Shown piece by piece: positions 28,901-37,664 of a DNA stretch of 64,000 nucleotides. The DNA lies in contig JAJYDC010000003.1 in the NCBI GenBank assembly GCA_021777835.1, forward strand, positions 124,001 through 188,000, given 5' to 3'. A program made the translations under genes and the position numbers. How positions within the stretch are numbered: position 1 is the stretch's first letter; each line of letters starts with the position of its first letter. The notes under the pieces were generated by a model, which was not told the origin of the DNA, searched no databases, and was given only the letters and a program-made list of their open reading frames with translations. This stretch comes from Bacteroidota bacterium (lineage in GTDB: Bacteria; Bacteroidota; Ignavibacteria; Ignavibacteriales; Ignavibacteriaceae).

Positions 28901-29091
28901 GTGACTGTTTGTTCCATATCTGTGGGACTTGCGCCGTTATAAAAGGTAATGACGCTTATTACCGGTATTTGAATGTTAGGCAGCATATCAATCGGTAGCT
29001 GCGTAAAAGAAACAAACCCAAGAACGAAAATGGCTAATGCAGCCATCAAGGTCGTAATAGGATATTTAAGTGCTAGGCGCGTTAACCACAT
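25948..29091 (-). CDS. RND efflux pump permease (AcrB/MexF type)
   Basis: A 1047-residue inner-membrane transporter with twelve predicted membrane helices and two large periplasmic loops. The N-terminus reads ITTLMAALAIFVLGFVSF, QLPIDMLPNIQIPVISV and GASPTDMEQTVTVPIE, typical of the HAE/Orf4 group. The fourth-helix region GLALGIGRLVDDSIVELEAI is the RND signature with paired Asp residues for proton relay. The C-terminal half repeats the fold (ILMTSLATVLGLIPLALGIG). It expels lipophilic substrates together with the adaptor upstream and TolC downstream. It starts 4 bp after the adaptor's stop. The substrate is unknown, and no regulator gene is nearby. Confidence 0.95.
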   Translation of the reverse strand: MWLTRLALKYPITTLMAALAIFVLGFVSFTQLPIDMLPNIQIPVISVITFYNGASPTDMEQTVTVPIERAVSSANDVSYVQSSTREGISQVRVNFNWDANTDIELIDVIQKINRILNLLPAAVSQPLVLRFDITNVPVCTVALSGNMDARAMYDLAYNVIEPQLEHISGVASASVVGGKIREIHITVDRNRIEALNIPLTQVIQAVSNSNLILPSGDLKSGIYDYSLKTESEFNVVDPMGNIVVKTVNGVPIRIKDLAKVEDSYQEQTELIRTNGKSGVILRVQKTSGANTVEVVKSVIKELKKLRDVPKSVTATLASDQSLYISQSIAGLKQEAILGALLAMIVILIFLRNSRSAVIIFVAIPLSILVTFIFFRFSGTTLNIMTFGGLALGIGRLVDDSIVELEAISRHYGTMAETKIGKMQSTIDAASEVAAPIFISTLTTVIVFLPVIFLTGIAKLLFAPLVLTIAVALFASFFVSRTVTPLLCYKFLHAEREADPNSKKLSHRMQIKAKSMLDKIDSTYKNILSKALRHRKIVIFGIIGFAALSFLLFKFIGTEFFPDTDESQFSVLIRLPVGTRIEETTKFVEKVESIIKKDVPEVRTMISDIGVPSQRSGNLFGSNPGSHAANINLQLIPSSDRSRSVFQIMKQLRPKLTRLAGAKIYLNPSGFLRFLLNFGSSAPIDVVISGEDFDTSNKLSQEVASAVQSTEGATDVLISRDQNLPELRVIIDREKAGALGINVDQISNTIATAINGTVASQYTEPTNGNQYNILVRLSEDYRNKVEDLENLTVQNSQGELVKLGNIVQIAHSTSPVQIDRKYEERIVEVTANVSGRDLGSVAQDIQTKLDKIHVPTGFTIQQSGNVEQQKQTFSDLMLALGLAIILVYMVMASQFQSLIDPFIIMFTVPLGMIGVVWALFLTNTTLSVTSFEGVIVMIGIVVSNGILLVDYTNKLRKRGMELHEAVITGGTIRLRPILMTSLATVLGLIPLALGIGGETSQGPLAIAVIGGLTVSTFLTLLFIPTLYTLFEERFRKNMVAENGDEVHE

Positions 29092-29095
29092 ATTT

Positions 29096-30202
29096 TCACT
29101 CTGTAGGTTTTACTTCCATGTTATCTTTAATTAAGCTTTGTCCGACGAATACTATCTTGTCATTCCCGGTAATCCCTGATAGTATCTCATCCTTATTATC
29201 CTGTTGAATTCCAACTGTTATATATCTTCTGTGTACTGTATTATCAGGATTTACGACAAATACAAAATTGCCGCTATCGTTATTCAGCACTACCTGGTTT
29301 GGTAGTATTAATACATTATCTTTTTTCTCCATCACCAATGTTATTGTAGCAAACATTCCCGGCTTTAACTGATTATTATAATTATTAATGTCAACTTCAA
29401 CAGCCATAGTACGCGTCGACAGATCTACCGCCTCACTTATCTTTTTAATCGTTGCTTTGTAAACTATATTAGGCAATGCGTCCGCTTTTACTCTTATCTC
29501 CAGTATTTTCGAAATATCAGGAACGTCTTTCTCAGGAATATTTATAATTGACTTTAACAAACTCACATCCATCAAAGTAAATAGAATAGCACCAGATGGA
29601 TTTGTTGGTGTTACGTAAGCTCCCGGATCTAAGAATCTTTTTGTTATATATCCCGAAAATGGGGCAGTGACTCTGCAATAGCTTAATTGAATTAAAGCAT
29701 TATTGTAATTTGCGAATGCAGCTTCCTTTTGCGCAAGTGTTACATCATAAGCCGTTTTTGCATTATCAAGATCCTGCTTCGCGACAAGGTTTTGACCAAA
29801 AAGCGATTTGTTCCTTTCATAGCCAAGCTTTGAATTTTCTAGATTAGCAGATGCCTGAATATAATTCGCCCTGGCTTGCTTAGCATTCTGTGAATAAATC
29901 GTAGTGTCAATTAATGCAAGCAGATGTCCCTTACCTACTTTGTCCCCGATATCGACATAAATCTTTTCAATATTTCCTGTCACTTTTGGATATACGCTTG
30001 CTTGCTGTATGGGAAGAATATCTCCCGTCAGACTTTCGCTTCTAATAATTTCACCTCGTTTGGCATTTGAAACTACTACTGAAGGAATGGCCACCGGTCT
30101 CTTTGAAGCTTCCGAGATGGTTCTGACTATTTTTAATACAACTAAAACAAGGATGATTATTCCAATTATGGAAAATGAAATGTATATCTTTTTCTTTTGC
30201 AT
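29096..30202 (-). CDS. RND efflux periplasmic adaptor (membrane fusion protein)
   Basis: A 368-residue adaptor with an N-terminal membrane anchor (IIGIIILVLVVLKIV). The split lipoyl domain shows in VYPKVTGNIEKIYVDIGDKV and later TAPFSGYITKRFLDPGAYV. A helical hairpin lies between them (KQARANYIQASANLENSKLG), and beta-barrel and membrane-proximal domains follow (STRTMAVEVDINN, QLKPGMFATITL). It links the inner-membrane pump to TolC. First gene of the operon; the ATG at 30202 is preceded by GGAGACC. The gene order adaptor-pump-channel on one transcript indicates a complete tripartite system. Confidence 0.93.
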   Translation of the reverse strand: MQKKKIYISFSIIGIIILVLVVLKIVRTISEASKRPVAIPSVVVSNAKRGEIIRSESLTGDILPIQQASVYPKVTGNIEKIYVDIGDKVGKGHLLALIDTTIYSQNAKQARANYIQASANLENSKLGYERNKSLFGQNLVAKQDLDNAKTAYDVTLAQKEAAFANYNNALIQLSYCRVTAPFSGYITKRFLDPGAYVTPTNPSGAILFTLMDVSLLKSIINIPEKDVPDISKILEIRVKADALPNIVYKATIKKISEAVDLSTRTMAVEVDINNYNNQLKPGMFATITLVMEKKDNVLILPNQVVLNNDSGNFVFVVNPDNTVHRRYITVGIQQDNKDEILSGITGNDKIVFVGQSLIKDNMEVKPTE

Positions 30203-30670
30203 CAGGTCTCCGGTTGAGATAAGCTAATTTGTAAAGTTCAGGTCTCCGCCATTTAATTGTTTTATCAAAATAAAACATTTAAATATAATAATTAAAATAA
30301 TATGACAAAGAATTATCATTGTTGGTTTAAATGGCAGGAAAATAAGGATATTCGGAAGAATATATCTAGTGTGTGCTTCTAAAAACTATCATTTATAAAA
30401 TTTAACGCAGAGACTTGCCTACTTGCAAGTTCATTACATAGAACGCTCAAATAATTGTCATTTTGACTGAGCCTGCCTTCAGCCAAATATTGAAGTTTCT
30501 AGAAGTGCCCTAGTGTATATTAATTTCTCTTTTGAAAGGGAAATAATTCTTTGTGAAAAGACTAATCTTTGTTTCACGAAGTCAAAAGAAGAAGGTAAGG
30601 AGTTTTATATCTGAATTAGAACTTGCTTATATGGTAATTTTATTATAATCTATAAATGTCATTAAACTTG
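30203..30670. other. Intergenic region before the RND operon
   Basis: About 470 AT-rich bases with no coding frame or recognisable RNA. It should carry the efflux operon promoter on the minus strand; I see no clear operator palindrome. Confidence 0.4.
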
Positions 30671-31123
30671 TCATTTTTCCTCAACTAATTTTTTTATTTC
30701 AATTAATATTGGACTCCACCCGCCGGCTTGTACTGTTTCATTGTATCGTTTTTCTCCGTCACCTACTTTTGAATAATCCCCCTGTTTTACAGTCAAGTTT
30801 GTTTCTCCTTTTTCTTCGGATAGAATATAAGTTACATTGAGATAGTTATCTGGTATATCGGGAATTCCTGAATTTGGATCTATTGTAGTGTACTCTAAAA
30901 ATTTCTGAGGCTCTATTTTAATAATGGTTCCTTTTACTGCTACCATTTCAACCCCTCCAAAAATCCCTTTCCATAATAATGGACTTCCCACTTTCCAATC
31001 AGAAACAGTTTCACACCCGAACATGTAGTTTTTCGTTTGCTCCGGATTTGTCAATGCATCCCATACCCTAGAAGCCGGCGCCTTAATAACAATACTGTTC
31101 TTTACAATAAGTTGTTTGCTCAT
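30671..31123 (-). CDS. SRPBCC/AHSA1-like domain protein
   Basis: A 150-residue START-like fold protein. The opening VKNSIVIKAPASRVWDALTN is the classic AHSA1/SRPBCC beginning, followed by WKVGSPLLWKG, GTIIKIEPQKFLEYT and the closing helix GWSPILIEIKKLVEE. These proteins have a hydrophobic pocket and bind small lipophilic ligands or act as chaperone cofactors; most bacterial ones are unassigned. ATG start with AAGGATAATGAC before it. Placed upstream of the RND operon on the same strand but 470 bp away, so probably independent. Confidence 0.9.
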   Translation of the reverse strand: MSKQLIVKNSIVIKAPASRVWDALTNPEQTKNYMFGCETVSDWKVGSPLLWKGIFGGVEMVAVKGTIIKIEPQKFLEYTTIDPNSGIPDIPDNYLNVTYILSEEKGETNLTVKQGDYSKVGDGEKRYNETVQAGGWSPILIEIKKLVEEK

Positions 31124-31469
31124 GTCATTATCCTTCGTATTTATTGTTACTATCTATATTATTTCTAAGTTCAACTTAAATTAACTTAGTTATTTCGTGA
31201 CAAAATAAAATTGTTCCCGCTCAAAAGTAAAGAGAATCCAATTTGCCTTATATTCAACGAAATAATAATTATTTTACATCCCTAAATTTTTCTTGATTAC
31301 AAAAATTGAATCAATCTAATGCTATGGTTATTTTTTAACTTGTTATTCTAAAATATTTAACCAGTGCAAAATTAAAATTTAACAAAGAGGACTCGCTTTC
31401 GAAATATCTATACCTTTCTATTAAATCTTTCAAACAGATAATAAATACAGATAAACAAGGAATCTTAAT
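31124..31469. other. Divergent intergenic region before the TonB receptor
   Basis: About 345 bases, very AT-rich. No cobalamin or other known riboswitch consensus, and no convincing promoter hexamers; a weak TTGATT (near 31303) occurs without a good partner. Confidence 0.4.
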
Positions 31470-33842
31470 ATGCACTTTAAGGAAAATCTTTCCTTCACAA
31501 TTTTATTGTTTTCCTTATTCACTTCTATAATCTACGGACAGGCTAATAATACTACAACTGTTAGCGGGTACGTTTATGATAAAGAAACAGGGGAATCCTT
31601 GATCGGAGCTAATGCATATATTTCCGGAAGTCAACTCGGCAATACAACTAATACCAGCGGCTATTTTGTTATATCTGATATACCTTTTGGAAAACAAAAA
31701 CTAATTGTAAGCTATATCGGATATAATTCTTATCAAAAAGAGTTAGTGCTAAACGGAAAGCAGCAGTTATTGAAAATATATTTGACTCCTACTGCATATA
31801 AATTTGGCGAGGTCTTAGTAAAAGGGGATTCAATGAAGCTTGCTGATAAACTTTTTGCAAAGCCTTTATCTACAATTGTAATGAATGCTAGCCAGGTAAA
31901 CCAAATTCCTAAAGTAGTCGAGGCAGATCTTCTGCGCGCTCTGCAAACTATGCCAGGCATAACTTCACTGTCTGATTTCTCTTCCGCAATTTACGTACGC
32001 GGCGGTACCCCCGATCAAAACCTTTACCTTGTTGATGGCGCAGAAATATATAACCCCGAGCATGCCTTTGGTATATTCTCAACTTTTAATACCAATGCAA
32101 TTAAAAGAGTAGATGTATCGAAAGGCGGGTTTGGCGCTGAATATGGAGGTAAGCTCTCCTCTGTAATTGATGTTACTAATTTGGACGGTGATAGGAAAAA
32201 AGTTGAAGGCAATTTTAATTTAAGTCTTATTGCCGCCAACTTAACTTTACAAATGCCCCTTGGATCTTTTGGTTCAATATCCGGCTCTTTCCGTCGGACA
32301 TATATTGACCAAACCTATTCTAAGTTCATTAAGAATTTACCGGCTTATTATTTCTATGACGGAAACTTAAAAGGATTCTTCCAGCTTGGTGATAGGGATA
32401 ATCTTATCGCTAGTTATTTCGGGAGCAAGGATAATCTCGATTTCCAGATAAATAATACTTCGCCTCAAAGCCCTCATGTGCTTTATAATTGGGGAAATAC
32501 AATAGGATCAATTAACTGGGAACATCTCTTTAGCAATAAAATATTTTCAAGATTCATGATCTCAAATAGTAATTTCGGTTCCAATTTTAGTTTTAACCAG
32601 GCACAACCGATCGAAGAGACTAACACTTTAACTGATTATACGGCTAAAGGCTCGGTTGATTATTATATATCTAATCAGCTTAATTTGAAAGCCGGCGCAG
32701 AGTATAAGCATCTTAATTTGGTTTATAGATATGACTGGAGCTCAGGTCTTGCAAGTATTAATAATAATGCACAAGAAATTAATGCTTATGCAAGTTTATT
32801 ATGGAAACCTGACCCGCTGTGGGATATTGAAGCCGGTCTTAGATTCAATAAATTCACATCTGATAAAACTTTCGTAGATAATGAACCGCGGTTATCTATT
32901 AAGTACCGGCTGTCTGAATCAAGCAGTTTGAAGTTTGCTACAGGATTATATGATCAATACCTCGACAGTATACAAAGGCTATTCATTTCTAGCATTTGGG
33001 TGGGTGCTGATAAAAATATAAATAGCTCCTCTGCTACTCATTTTATATTCGGTTATCAGAAACAAATAAGTAACTTCTTTGTATTTGAAGCAGAGACTTA
33101 TTTAAAGAATTATAAAAATCTCTATATATTTAATCAGAATCTTAATGCCGATATAGCCCCTTCATATTATGAGGCAAACGGGAATCCAGTTTATACATCA
33201 ACAAAAAATCTATTTACTCGCGGGGACAGCAAATCATACGGTCTTGAACTGATGTTAAGAAAAGATATTGGCGCCGTTACAGGATGGATTGCCTATTCAT
33301 TATCCCAAACCAAGTATACGTTTGACGGCATAAATCAAGGCAATGCGTTTGAGCCAAGACAAGATAGAACGTCTGTTCTAAATTTCGTGTTGAACGGAAA
33401 TGTTAATGATATATTCAGCGGCAACTGGAATGGTAATGAAATAAAACGTTCCTCTAATTGGGTACTCGGATTAAGTTTTATTTATACGTCAGGTCAGCCT
33501 ATTACAGTACCGTCATCTGCATACTTTGTAAATTCTCTCCCTGCTTGGGATAGCTACGGAACCGGTAGTAATGACCTTCCAAGTTATAAGTTGTATCCCG
33601 GCGCAATAGACACATACAGGCTTCCCGCCTATATAAGAATGGATGTAAGTATTACATGGGTGAAAGATTACGGTACGTGGACTCTTTCTCCGTATCTTCA
33701 AATATTCAATATCGGTGATCGCAAAAACGTATGGTTTATTAGCTATAGCAGTAATGTTACAAATGGAGCGATTGTACAAAATGTGTCAACTGTAAACGAG
33801 CTGCCGTTTCTTCCTAGTCTAGGCGTAACAATTAAATTTTAA
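31470..33842 (+). CDS. TonB-dependent receptor with carboxypeptidase-like N-domain
   Basis: A 790-residue outer-membrane receptor. A signal peptide ends near residue 24. A carboxypeptidase-D regulatory-like domain follows (VSGYVYDKETGESLIGANAY, FGKQKLIVSYIGY), about residues 28-110. The plug domain has ADLLRALQTMPGI, IYVRGGTPDQNLYLVDGAEI and YGGKLSSVIDV. A 22-strand-type barrel follows, ending in SLGVTIKF with a terminal Phe, as required for Bam recognition. It is followed 52 bp later by a DUF4249-like protein, a common Bacteroidota pairing. The substrate may be a metal complex, glycan or peptide; nothing here identifies it. Confidence 0.9.
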   Translation: MHFKENLSFTILLFSLFTSIIYGQANNTTTVSGYVYDKETGESLIGANAYISGSQLGNTTNTSGYFVISDIPFGKQKLIVSYIGYNSYQKELVLNGKQQLLKIYLTPTAYKFGEVLVKGDSMKLADKLFAKPLSTIVMNASQVNQIPKVVEADLLRALQTMPGITSLSDFSSAIYVRGGTPDQNLYLVDGAEIYNPEHAFGIFSTFNTNAIKRVDVSKGGFGAEYGGKLSSVIDVTNLDGDRKKVEGNFNLSLIAANLTLQMPLGSFGSISGSFRRTYIDQTYSKFIKNLPAYYFYDGNLKGFFQLGDRDNLIASYFGSKDNLDFQINNTSPQSPHVLYNWGNTIGSINWEHLFSNKIFSRFMISNSNFGSNFSFNQAQPIEETNTLTDYTAKGSVDYYISNQLNLKAGAEYKHLNLVYRYDWSSGLASINNNAQEINAYASLLWKPDPLWDIEAGLRFNKFTSDKTFVDNEPRLSIKYRLSESSSLKFATGLYDQYLDSIQRLFISSIWVGADKNINSSSATHFIFGYQKQISNFFVFEAETYLKNYKNLYIFNQNLNADIAPSYYEANGNPVYTSTKNLFTRGDSKSYGLELMLRKDIGAVTGWIAYSLSQTKYTFDGINQGNAFEPRQDRTSVLNFVLNGNVNDIFSGNWNGNEIKRSSNWVLGLSFIYTSGQPITVPSSAYFVNSLPAWDSYGTGSNDLPSYKLYPGAIDTYRLPAYIRMDVSITWVKDYGTWTLSPYLQIFNIGDRKNVWFISYSSNVTNGAIVQNVSTVNELPFLPSLGVTIKF

Positions 33843-33894
33843 TCAATATTATGAAGATGATATTGAAATGATTTGTTTTTGAAAAAGGTAAGTT

Positions 33895-34764
33895 ATGAAA
33901 TACATAAAAATATTCTTCCCGCTTATTGTTTCTTTTGTATTCATTGAATGCGGCAATCCGGGTGTGAATGTCAATAATGCCCCCTATGAGCCGAAGATAA
34001 CTGTCGAAGGATATCTATATTGCGGCGAATCAGTGCATGATATTAAACTTATGAGAAACTATGCCCTCGGTGCCCCTGTGGATCCGGGTCAGCTTTATCT
34101 TACTCCGTCATTAAATGATGTTTCAATTACTATAAACGGTAACCCGCTTACATTTGATCCGCAGACAGACTCTTATTATAACAGCCAAATGTACATTGGC
34201 TATGACTCAACTTATACTTTAGAAGTCTTTGCAACTATAGATGGTAAGAAGCTTCATACTACTTCAACAACAACTACGCCGCAAAAAGGATTTTCCGTAC
34301 TTAATAAAAATCTAGGTCAGTTTAAGTATAACACAAATCCTATAACTATAAACTTTAATACTTCACCGGGCACTGGCTTTTACGTATTCTCAATTGTTCC
34401 GGATTCGGCAAGTCTTAGCAATTTTATTTACAATAATGTTTTTAGATCAAATCTCGACTCTGCTAAAATTGCAAATAATTTTAACGATTATAAATTTAGA
34501 CATGAAACACTTAACAATATAAATTCCTTCACATCAACTGCATATTCTATTACGCTGAATGTCAGGGACACTTGGTTCTATAGCTCTTATACAGTTATTG
34601 CCTATGCTGGGGATGAAAATTTCAAAGACTATTTAATAACAGCACCTTCTGTGCAGGAATTTGACGGAAACTTTCATCAGCCTGTCCAAATATTTAACGG
34701 CGACGGTATAGGAGTGTTTGCTTCTGCAATAAAAGACACGGTCAGATTTTCTATAATTAAATGA
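33895..34764 (+). CDS. DUF4249-like exported protein, TonB-receptor partner
   Basis: A 289-residue protein with an N-terminal hydrophobic segment and a Cys at residue 19 (FVFIECGNPG). If this is a lipobox it is atypical because of Glu before the Cys. The start of the mature part, PYEPKITVEGYLYCGESVHD, and the Ig-like beta-rich body (NDVSITINGNPLTF, DSTYTLEVFATIDGKKLHT) resemble DUF4249 proteins, which are usually encoded right after a TonB receptor of the preceding type. The likely role is a surface or periplasmic accessory of that receptor. It ends at a perfect inverted repeat shared with the convergent WG-repeat gene. Confidence 0.7.
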   Translation: MKYIKIFFPLIVSFVFIECGNPGVNVNNAPYEPKITVEGYLYCGESVHDIKLMRNYALGAPVDPGQLYLTPSLNDVSITINGNPLTFDPQTDSYYNSQMYIGYDSTYTLEVFATIDGKKLHTTSTTTTPQKGFSVLNKNLGQFKYNTNPITINFNTSPGTGFYVFSIVPDSASLSNFIYNNVFRSNLDSAKIANNFNDYKFRHETLNNINSFTSTAYSITLNVRDTWFYSSYTVIAYAGDENFKDYLITAPSVQEFDGNFHQPVQIFNGDGIGVFASAIKDTVRFSIIK

Positions 34765-34797
34765 TCTTAGAAATTAGTTAATAAATAATTTCTAAGA
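34765..34797. terminator. Possible bidirectional terminator hairpin
   Basis: Perfect 12-bp stem TCTTAGAAATTA / TAATTTCTAAGA with a 9-base loop, directly after the stop of the DUF4249 gene and facing the convergent WG-repeat gene. It is AT-rich and has no T-run, so its strength is uncertain. Confidence 0.45.
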
Positions 34798-34815
34798 ACA
34801 TTTAATCATTTACCA

Positions 34816-35553
34816 TTAATCTTCAAAATACTCTATACCTGATTTATCGAGGTAGCCCCATTTACCTCCGACTTTTACTATAACAAGCGACTCTCTGCTA
34901 TCTATGATTTCATCATATTTTATCGGCGTTATGCCTCTTCCTTTATTGTCAATCAATCCCCACCATCCGTTTAATTCTACCCTTGCAACACCATCTGTAA
35001 ACTCACTTACCGATGAATAATTATTATTGATTACCATCTTACCTTCTTTGTTAATATAACCCCATTTTTTATCCAGTTTAACGGGTACAAGTCCTTCACT
35101 GAATAATCCTACATTTTCATATTTTGGAAGAATGATCTGCTTTCCGGTAACATCTACAAATCCCCATTTATCACTAAGCATCACTGGAAAAATGTTGTTA
35201 AAGAATTCACCTATCTTATGGTATTGAGGCGGAATAATTTCCTGACCGCTTGTGTTTATTACTCCCCATTTGCCGCTGAATACTTCAACTCCTTCTTTTA
35301 TCTTTATACCAAAGTTTATCTTAGCATATCCGTTTTTGAAATTTTCAGCTTCGTCATACTTAATGTCAGTAATTTCTTTCCCGCTTTCATTTATAAAACC
35401 CCATTTGTTATTTAACTGTACCCTCACAAATCCCTCATAAAAATCATCAACAAAATCATACTGTACCTGAATAATGATCTTCTTGTTTTTATCACAGAAC
35501 CCCCATTTATCCTTTTTGCGGTAAGGAATCAGTTTTGTCTTTTTGTCATTCAT
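34816..35553 (-). CDS. WG-repeat protein (seven repeats)
   Basis: A 245-residue protein made almost wholly of WG repeats of about 33 residues. Seven K/W-WG units are visible: KWGFCDKNKK, KWGFINESGK, KWGVINTSGQ, KWGFVDVTGK, KWGYINKEGK, WWGLIDNKGR and KWGYLDKSG. Between repeats lie patterns such as QYDFVDDFYEGFVRVQ. No signal peptide is present, so it appears cytoplasmic, whereas many WG-repeat proteins are exported. The start ATG has AGGAG nine bases before it. WG repeats build beta-sheet scaffolds for protein contacts; the partner is unknown. Confidence 0.88.
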   Translation of the reverse strand: MNDKKTKLIPYRKKDKWGFCDKNKKIIIQVQYDFVDDFYEGFVRVQLNNKWGFINESGKEITDIKYDEAENFKNGYAKINFGIKIKEGVEVFSGKWGVINTSGQEIIPPQYHKIGEFFNNIFPVMLSDKWGFVDVTGKQIILPKYENVGLFSEGLVPVKLDKKWGYINKEGKMVINNNYSSVSEFTDGVARVELNGWWGLIDNKGRGITPIKYDEIIDSRESLVIVKVGGKWGYLDKSGIEYFED

Positions 35554-35793
35554 AATTTTTACTCCTGTTTAAGTTATTAGGTTAAAGCTGAGATTCCTTT
35601 TAACAATGGACTATTGAAAAAAGGTCAATTCCATGATCCTTTTATCATGGAAGTTGGCTACTATATGTTGGTTGTTTTATCCATATTCTTTTAAAGGACA
35701 AATGACAGTGACAAGATATATTTTCTTGTATGAATATCAATGTCAAAAGTTAGAATGTGAGGAATCGATATAATGACAAAAATTGCCTATCTA

Positions 35794-36132
35794 TTACTTC
35801 GCTAAACTATCGCCCGGGAAACTTCTACAAGGATGAACTTCATATACAAAAATCCCTTCTTTTACAGCGGGGTCTTCATCCATGATTTTTCTAACCTCAT
35901 CAACATTTACATTAAATATTCCAACTCCCGAGACATCACTTTCATCTCTTATTGGGCACACAATTGAAAGCTTTCCTAATTCACGTAATGCAAAATTTCT
36001 TCTGCCGTGTTCCCATATTAATTTCTCAATACCCGGTTCATTCTTCCTTGGGCCGGCTTTTAAAATAACAACACAATATTCCTTTGCCTTTTGAAGCCTC
36101 TCCCTCATAAATTCATCCGTTATTACTGCCAT
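35794..36132 (-). CDS. YciI-like domain protein (112 aa)
   Basis: A small ferredoxin-like alpha+beta protein matching the YciI pattern: YCVVILKAGPRKNEP near the start, WEHGRRNFALRELGKLSIV (HxxxLxxLxxxGxL-like helix), then GVGIFNVNVDEVRKIMDEDP and the final strand EGIFVYEVHPCRSFPGD. YciI-family proteins are small cytoplasmic proteins with a proposed but mostly undefined enzymatic role. It is monocistronic as far as can be seen. The start ATG at 36132 is preceded by AAGGAATATCT. Confidence 0.7.
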   Translation of the reverse strand: MAVITDEFMRERLQKAKEYCVVILKAGPRKNEPGIEKLIWEHGRRNFALRELGKLSIVCPIRDESDVSGVGIFNVNVDEVRKIMDEDPAVKEGIFVYEVHPCRSFPGDSLAK

Positions 36133-36668
36133 AGATATTCCTTATTAAATGATTAGCCTATCCTTAAATTGATTTATAAAATACAAAAGAATATTAATTT
36201 TTATTTGTCCTTTACCACATACGTTTCATTACTTGTTTAACTTATCCAATTTTTATATATTTTACATTAGAAATATTTCAATCGAGCTCTATAACATAGC
36301 CTATTCTAGCACCGCAGAGAGCATATTCGCTAAAGCGATTGAAATAGCCATAACACACCTAAACTATTCCCTAGTGAAAATATGAATGCACTCTGAATGC
36401 ACTATGAATACACTCTGAATGCACACCTAAACCTATATCATTTCTCTAATCTAGCACCATAACTACCTCCCTAAATCACTCACAGCACTCTACACACCTC
36501 AAAAATAAGCAGCAGTTTCCCCATTCACATCCCTATAACCCATGTAACAATACTTTGCATCATCTACGTTTATAGCTGAATATTGCACTGCACCTCCTCT
36601 TCAGCAAGCTTTCTAAAAAATTATTTTATCGTTATCTTTGTAACTAGTAATAAATATAAGAGTTAATA
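36133..36668. other. Intergenic region before the heptose kinase gene
   Basis: 536 bases lacking a gene. It contains the 11-bp tandem repeat at 36383-36426. A TATCTTTG at 36633-36640 matches the Bacteroidetes minus-7 consensus TAnnTTTG and could drive the rfaE1 operon, but no clear minus-33 TTG accompanies it. Confidence 0.45.
36383..36426 (+). repeat. Short tandem repeat, 11 bp x 4
   Basis: Four head-to-tail units: TGAATGCACTC, TGAATGCACTA, TGAATACACTC and TGAATGCACAC. Each differs from the first by no more than two bases. The array lies in noncoding DNA. Confidence 0.85.
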
Positions 36669-37664
36669 ATGCCTAACATTTCAGCTAAAAGATTAAGTGA
36701 GTTAAAAAGGAAGTTTAAGGGCCTTAAAATTGCAGTTGTCGGTGATATGATGCTCGACTGCTATTTCTGGGGCGATGTAAAAAGAATTTCACCCGAGGCT
36801 CCGGTGCCTGTTGTTGAGGTAGGAAACGAATTCTACCGCTTTGGCGGCGCTGCTAATGTCGCTCTGAATATCTTAAAGCTTAATGGTGTTTCAATTCCTA
36901 TTGGCGTACTGGGACCCGATAATTACGGTTCTATATTTTCCTCGCTTATTGAAGAAACGGGAATCTTAAGCGAAGGTCTTATTGTTGACGAACAAAGACC
37001 TACCACAGCCAAGACTCGTGTTATAGCTGATAATCAGCACGTTGTAAGAATTGATAAGGAAAGTAAAGATTATTTATCAGCAGGTATACAATCAAAGATT
37101 TATAACTACATTGAAAAAAACATTAAACAATTTGACGGTATTATACTTCAAGACTATAATAAAGGAGTTCTTACCCCGGCACTTATAGAAAAGATAATTA
37201 AGCTGGCAAACAAACATAAAATATTAATAACAGTTGATCCGAAGTTTAATAATTTCTTTAATTATAAGAACGTATCTGTATTTAAACCCAACCGTAAAGA
37301 AGCCGAAGATGTACTAGGAATGAAAATCAAATCTGATGATGATATCAGTAAGGCAGGGAAAAAACTATTAGAGTCTCTAAATGCTAAAAATGTATTACTT
37401 ACTCTAGGCGAAGGCGGAATGGCTCTATTTGAAAAGGGGAAAAAGGAAATGCGCCTTCCGACTAAAGCCCATAACGCTGCTGATGTATCGGGCGCAGGTG
37501 ATACGGTAATTTCTACCTTAACTATGGCTCTTGCTGCAGGAGCTAATATACTTGAAGCATCGTATCTTGCTAATTATGCCGGCGGGCTTGTATGTGAGGT
37601 TATAGGCATAGTTCCTATTGAGATTGATAAATTATTTAATGAGGTTGCAAAGGATAAAAGATGA
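36669..37664 (+). CDS. rfaE1: D-glycero-beta-D-manno-heptose-7-phosphate kinase
   Basis: A 331-residue ribokinase-family (PfkB) enzyme. Landmarks are VVGDMMLDCYFWGDVKRISP, EAPVPVVEVGNEFYRFGGAANV, TAKTRVIADNQHVVRIDKE, LQDYNKGVLTP, VDPKF and the ATP-site VSGAGDTVISTL with the catalytic Asp. It phosphorylates heptose-7-phosphate for the ADP-heptose used in the lipopolysaccharide inner core. It equals the N-terminal half of E. coli HldE. The stop overlaps the next gene's start (ATGA), so the two activities are kept together by coupling rather than fusion. Confidence 0.93.
   Translation: MPNISAKRLSELKRKFKGLKIAVVGDMMLDCYFWGDVKRISPEAPVPVVEVGNEFYRFGGAANVALNILKLNGVSIPIGVLGPDNYGSIFSSLIEETGILSEGLIVDEQRPTTAKTRVIADNQHVVRIDKESKDYLSAGIQSKIYNYIEKNIKQFDGIILQDYNKGVLTPALIEKIIKLANKHKILITVDPKFNNFFNYKNVSVFKPNRKEAEDVLGMKIKSDDDISKAGKKLLESLNAKNVLLTLGEGGMALFEKGKKEMRLPTKAHNAADVSGAGDTVISTLTMALAAGANILEASYLANYAGGLVCEVIGIVPIEIDKLFNEVAKDKR

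Noticed and set aside
31124-31469. Cobalamin riboswitch before the TonB receptor
   Set aside because: The conserved B12-box sequence and the required helices are absent.
36383-36426. CRISPR-like array
   Set aside because: The units are only 11 bp and contiguous, without spacers, and no cas gene is present.
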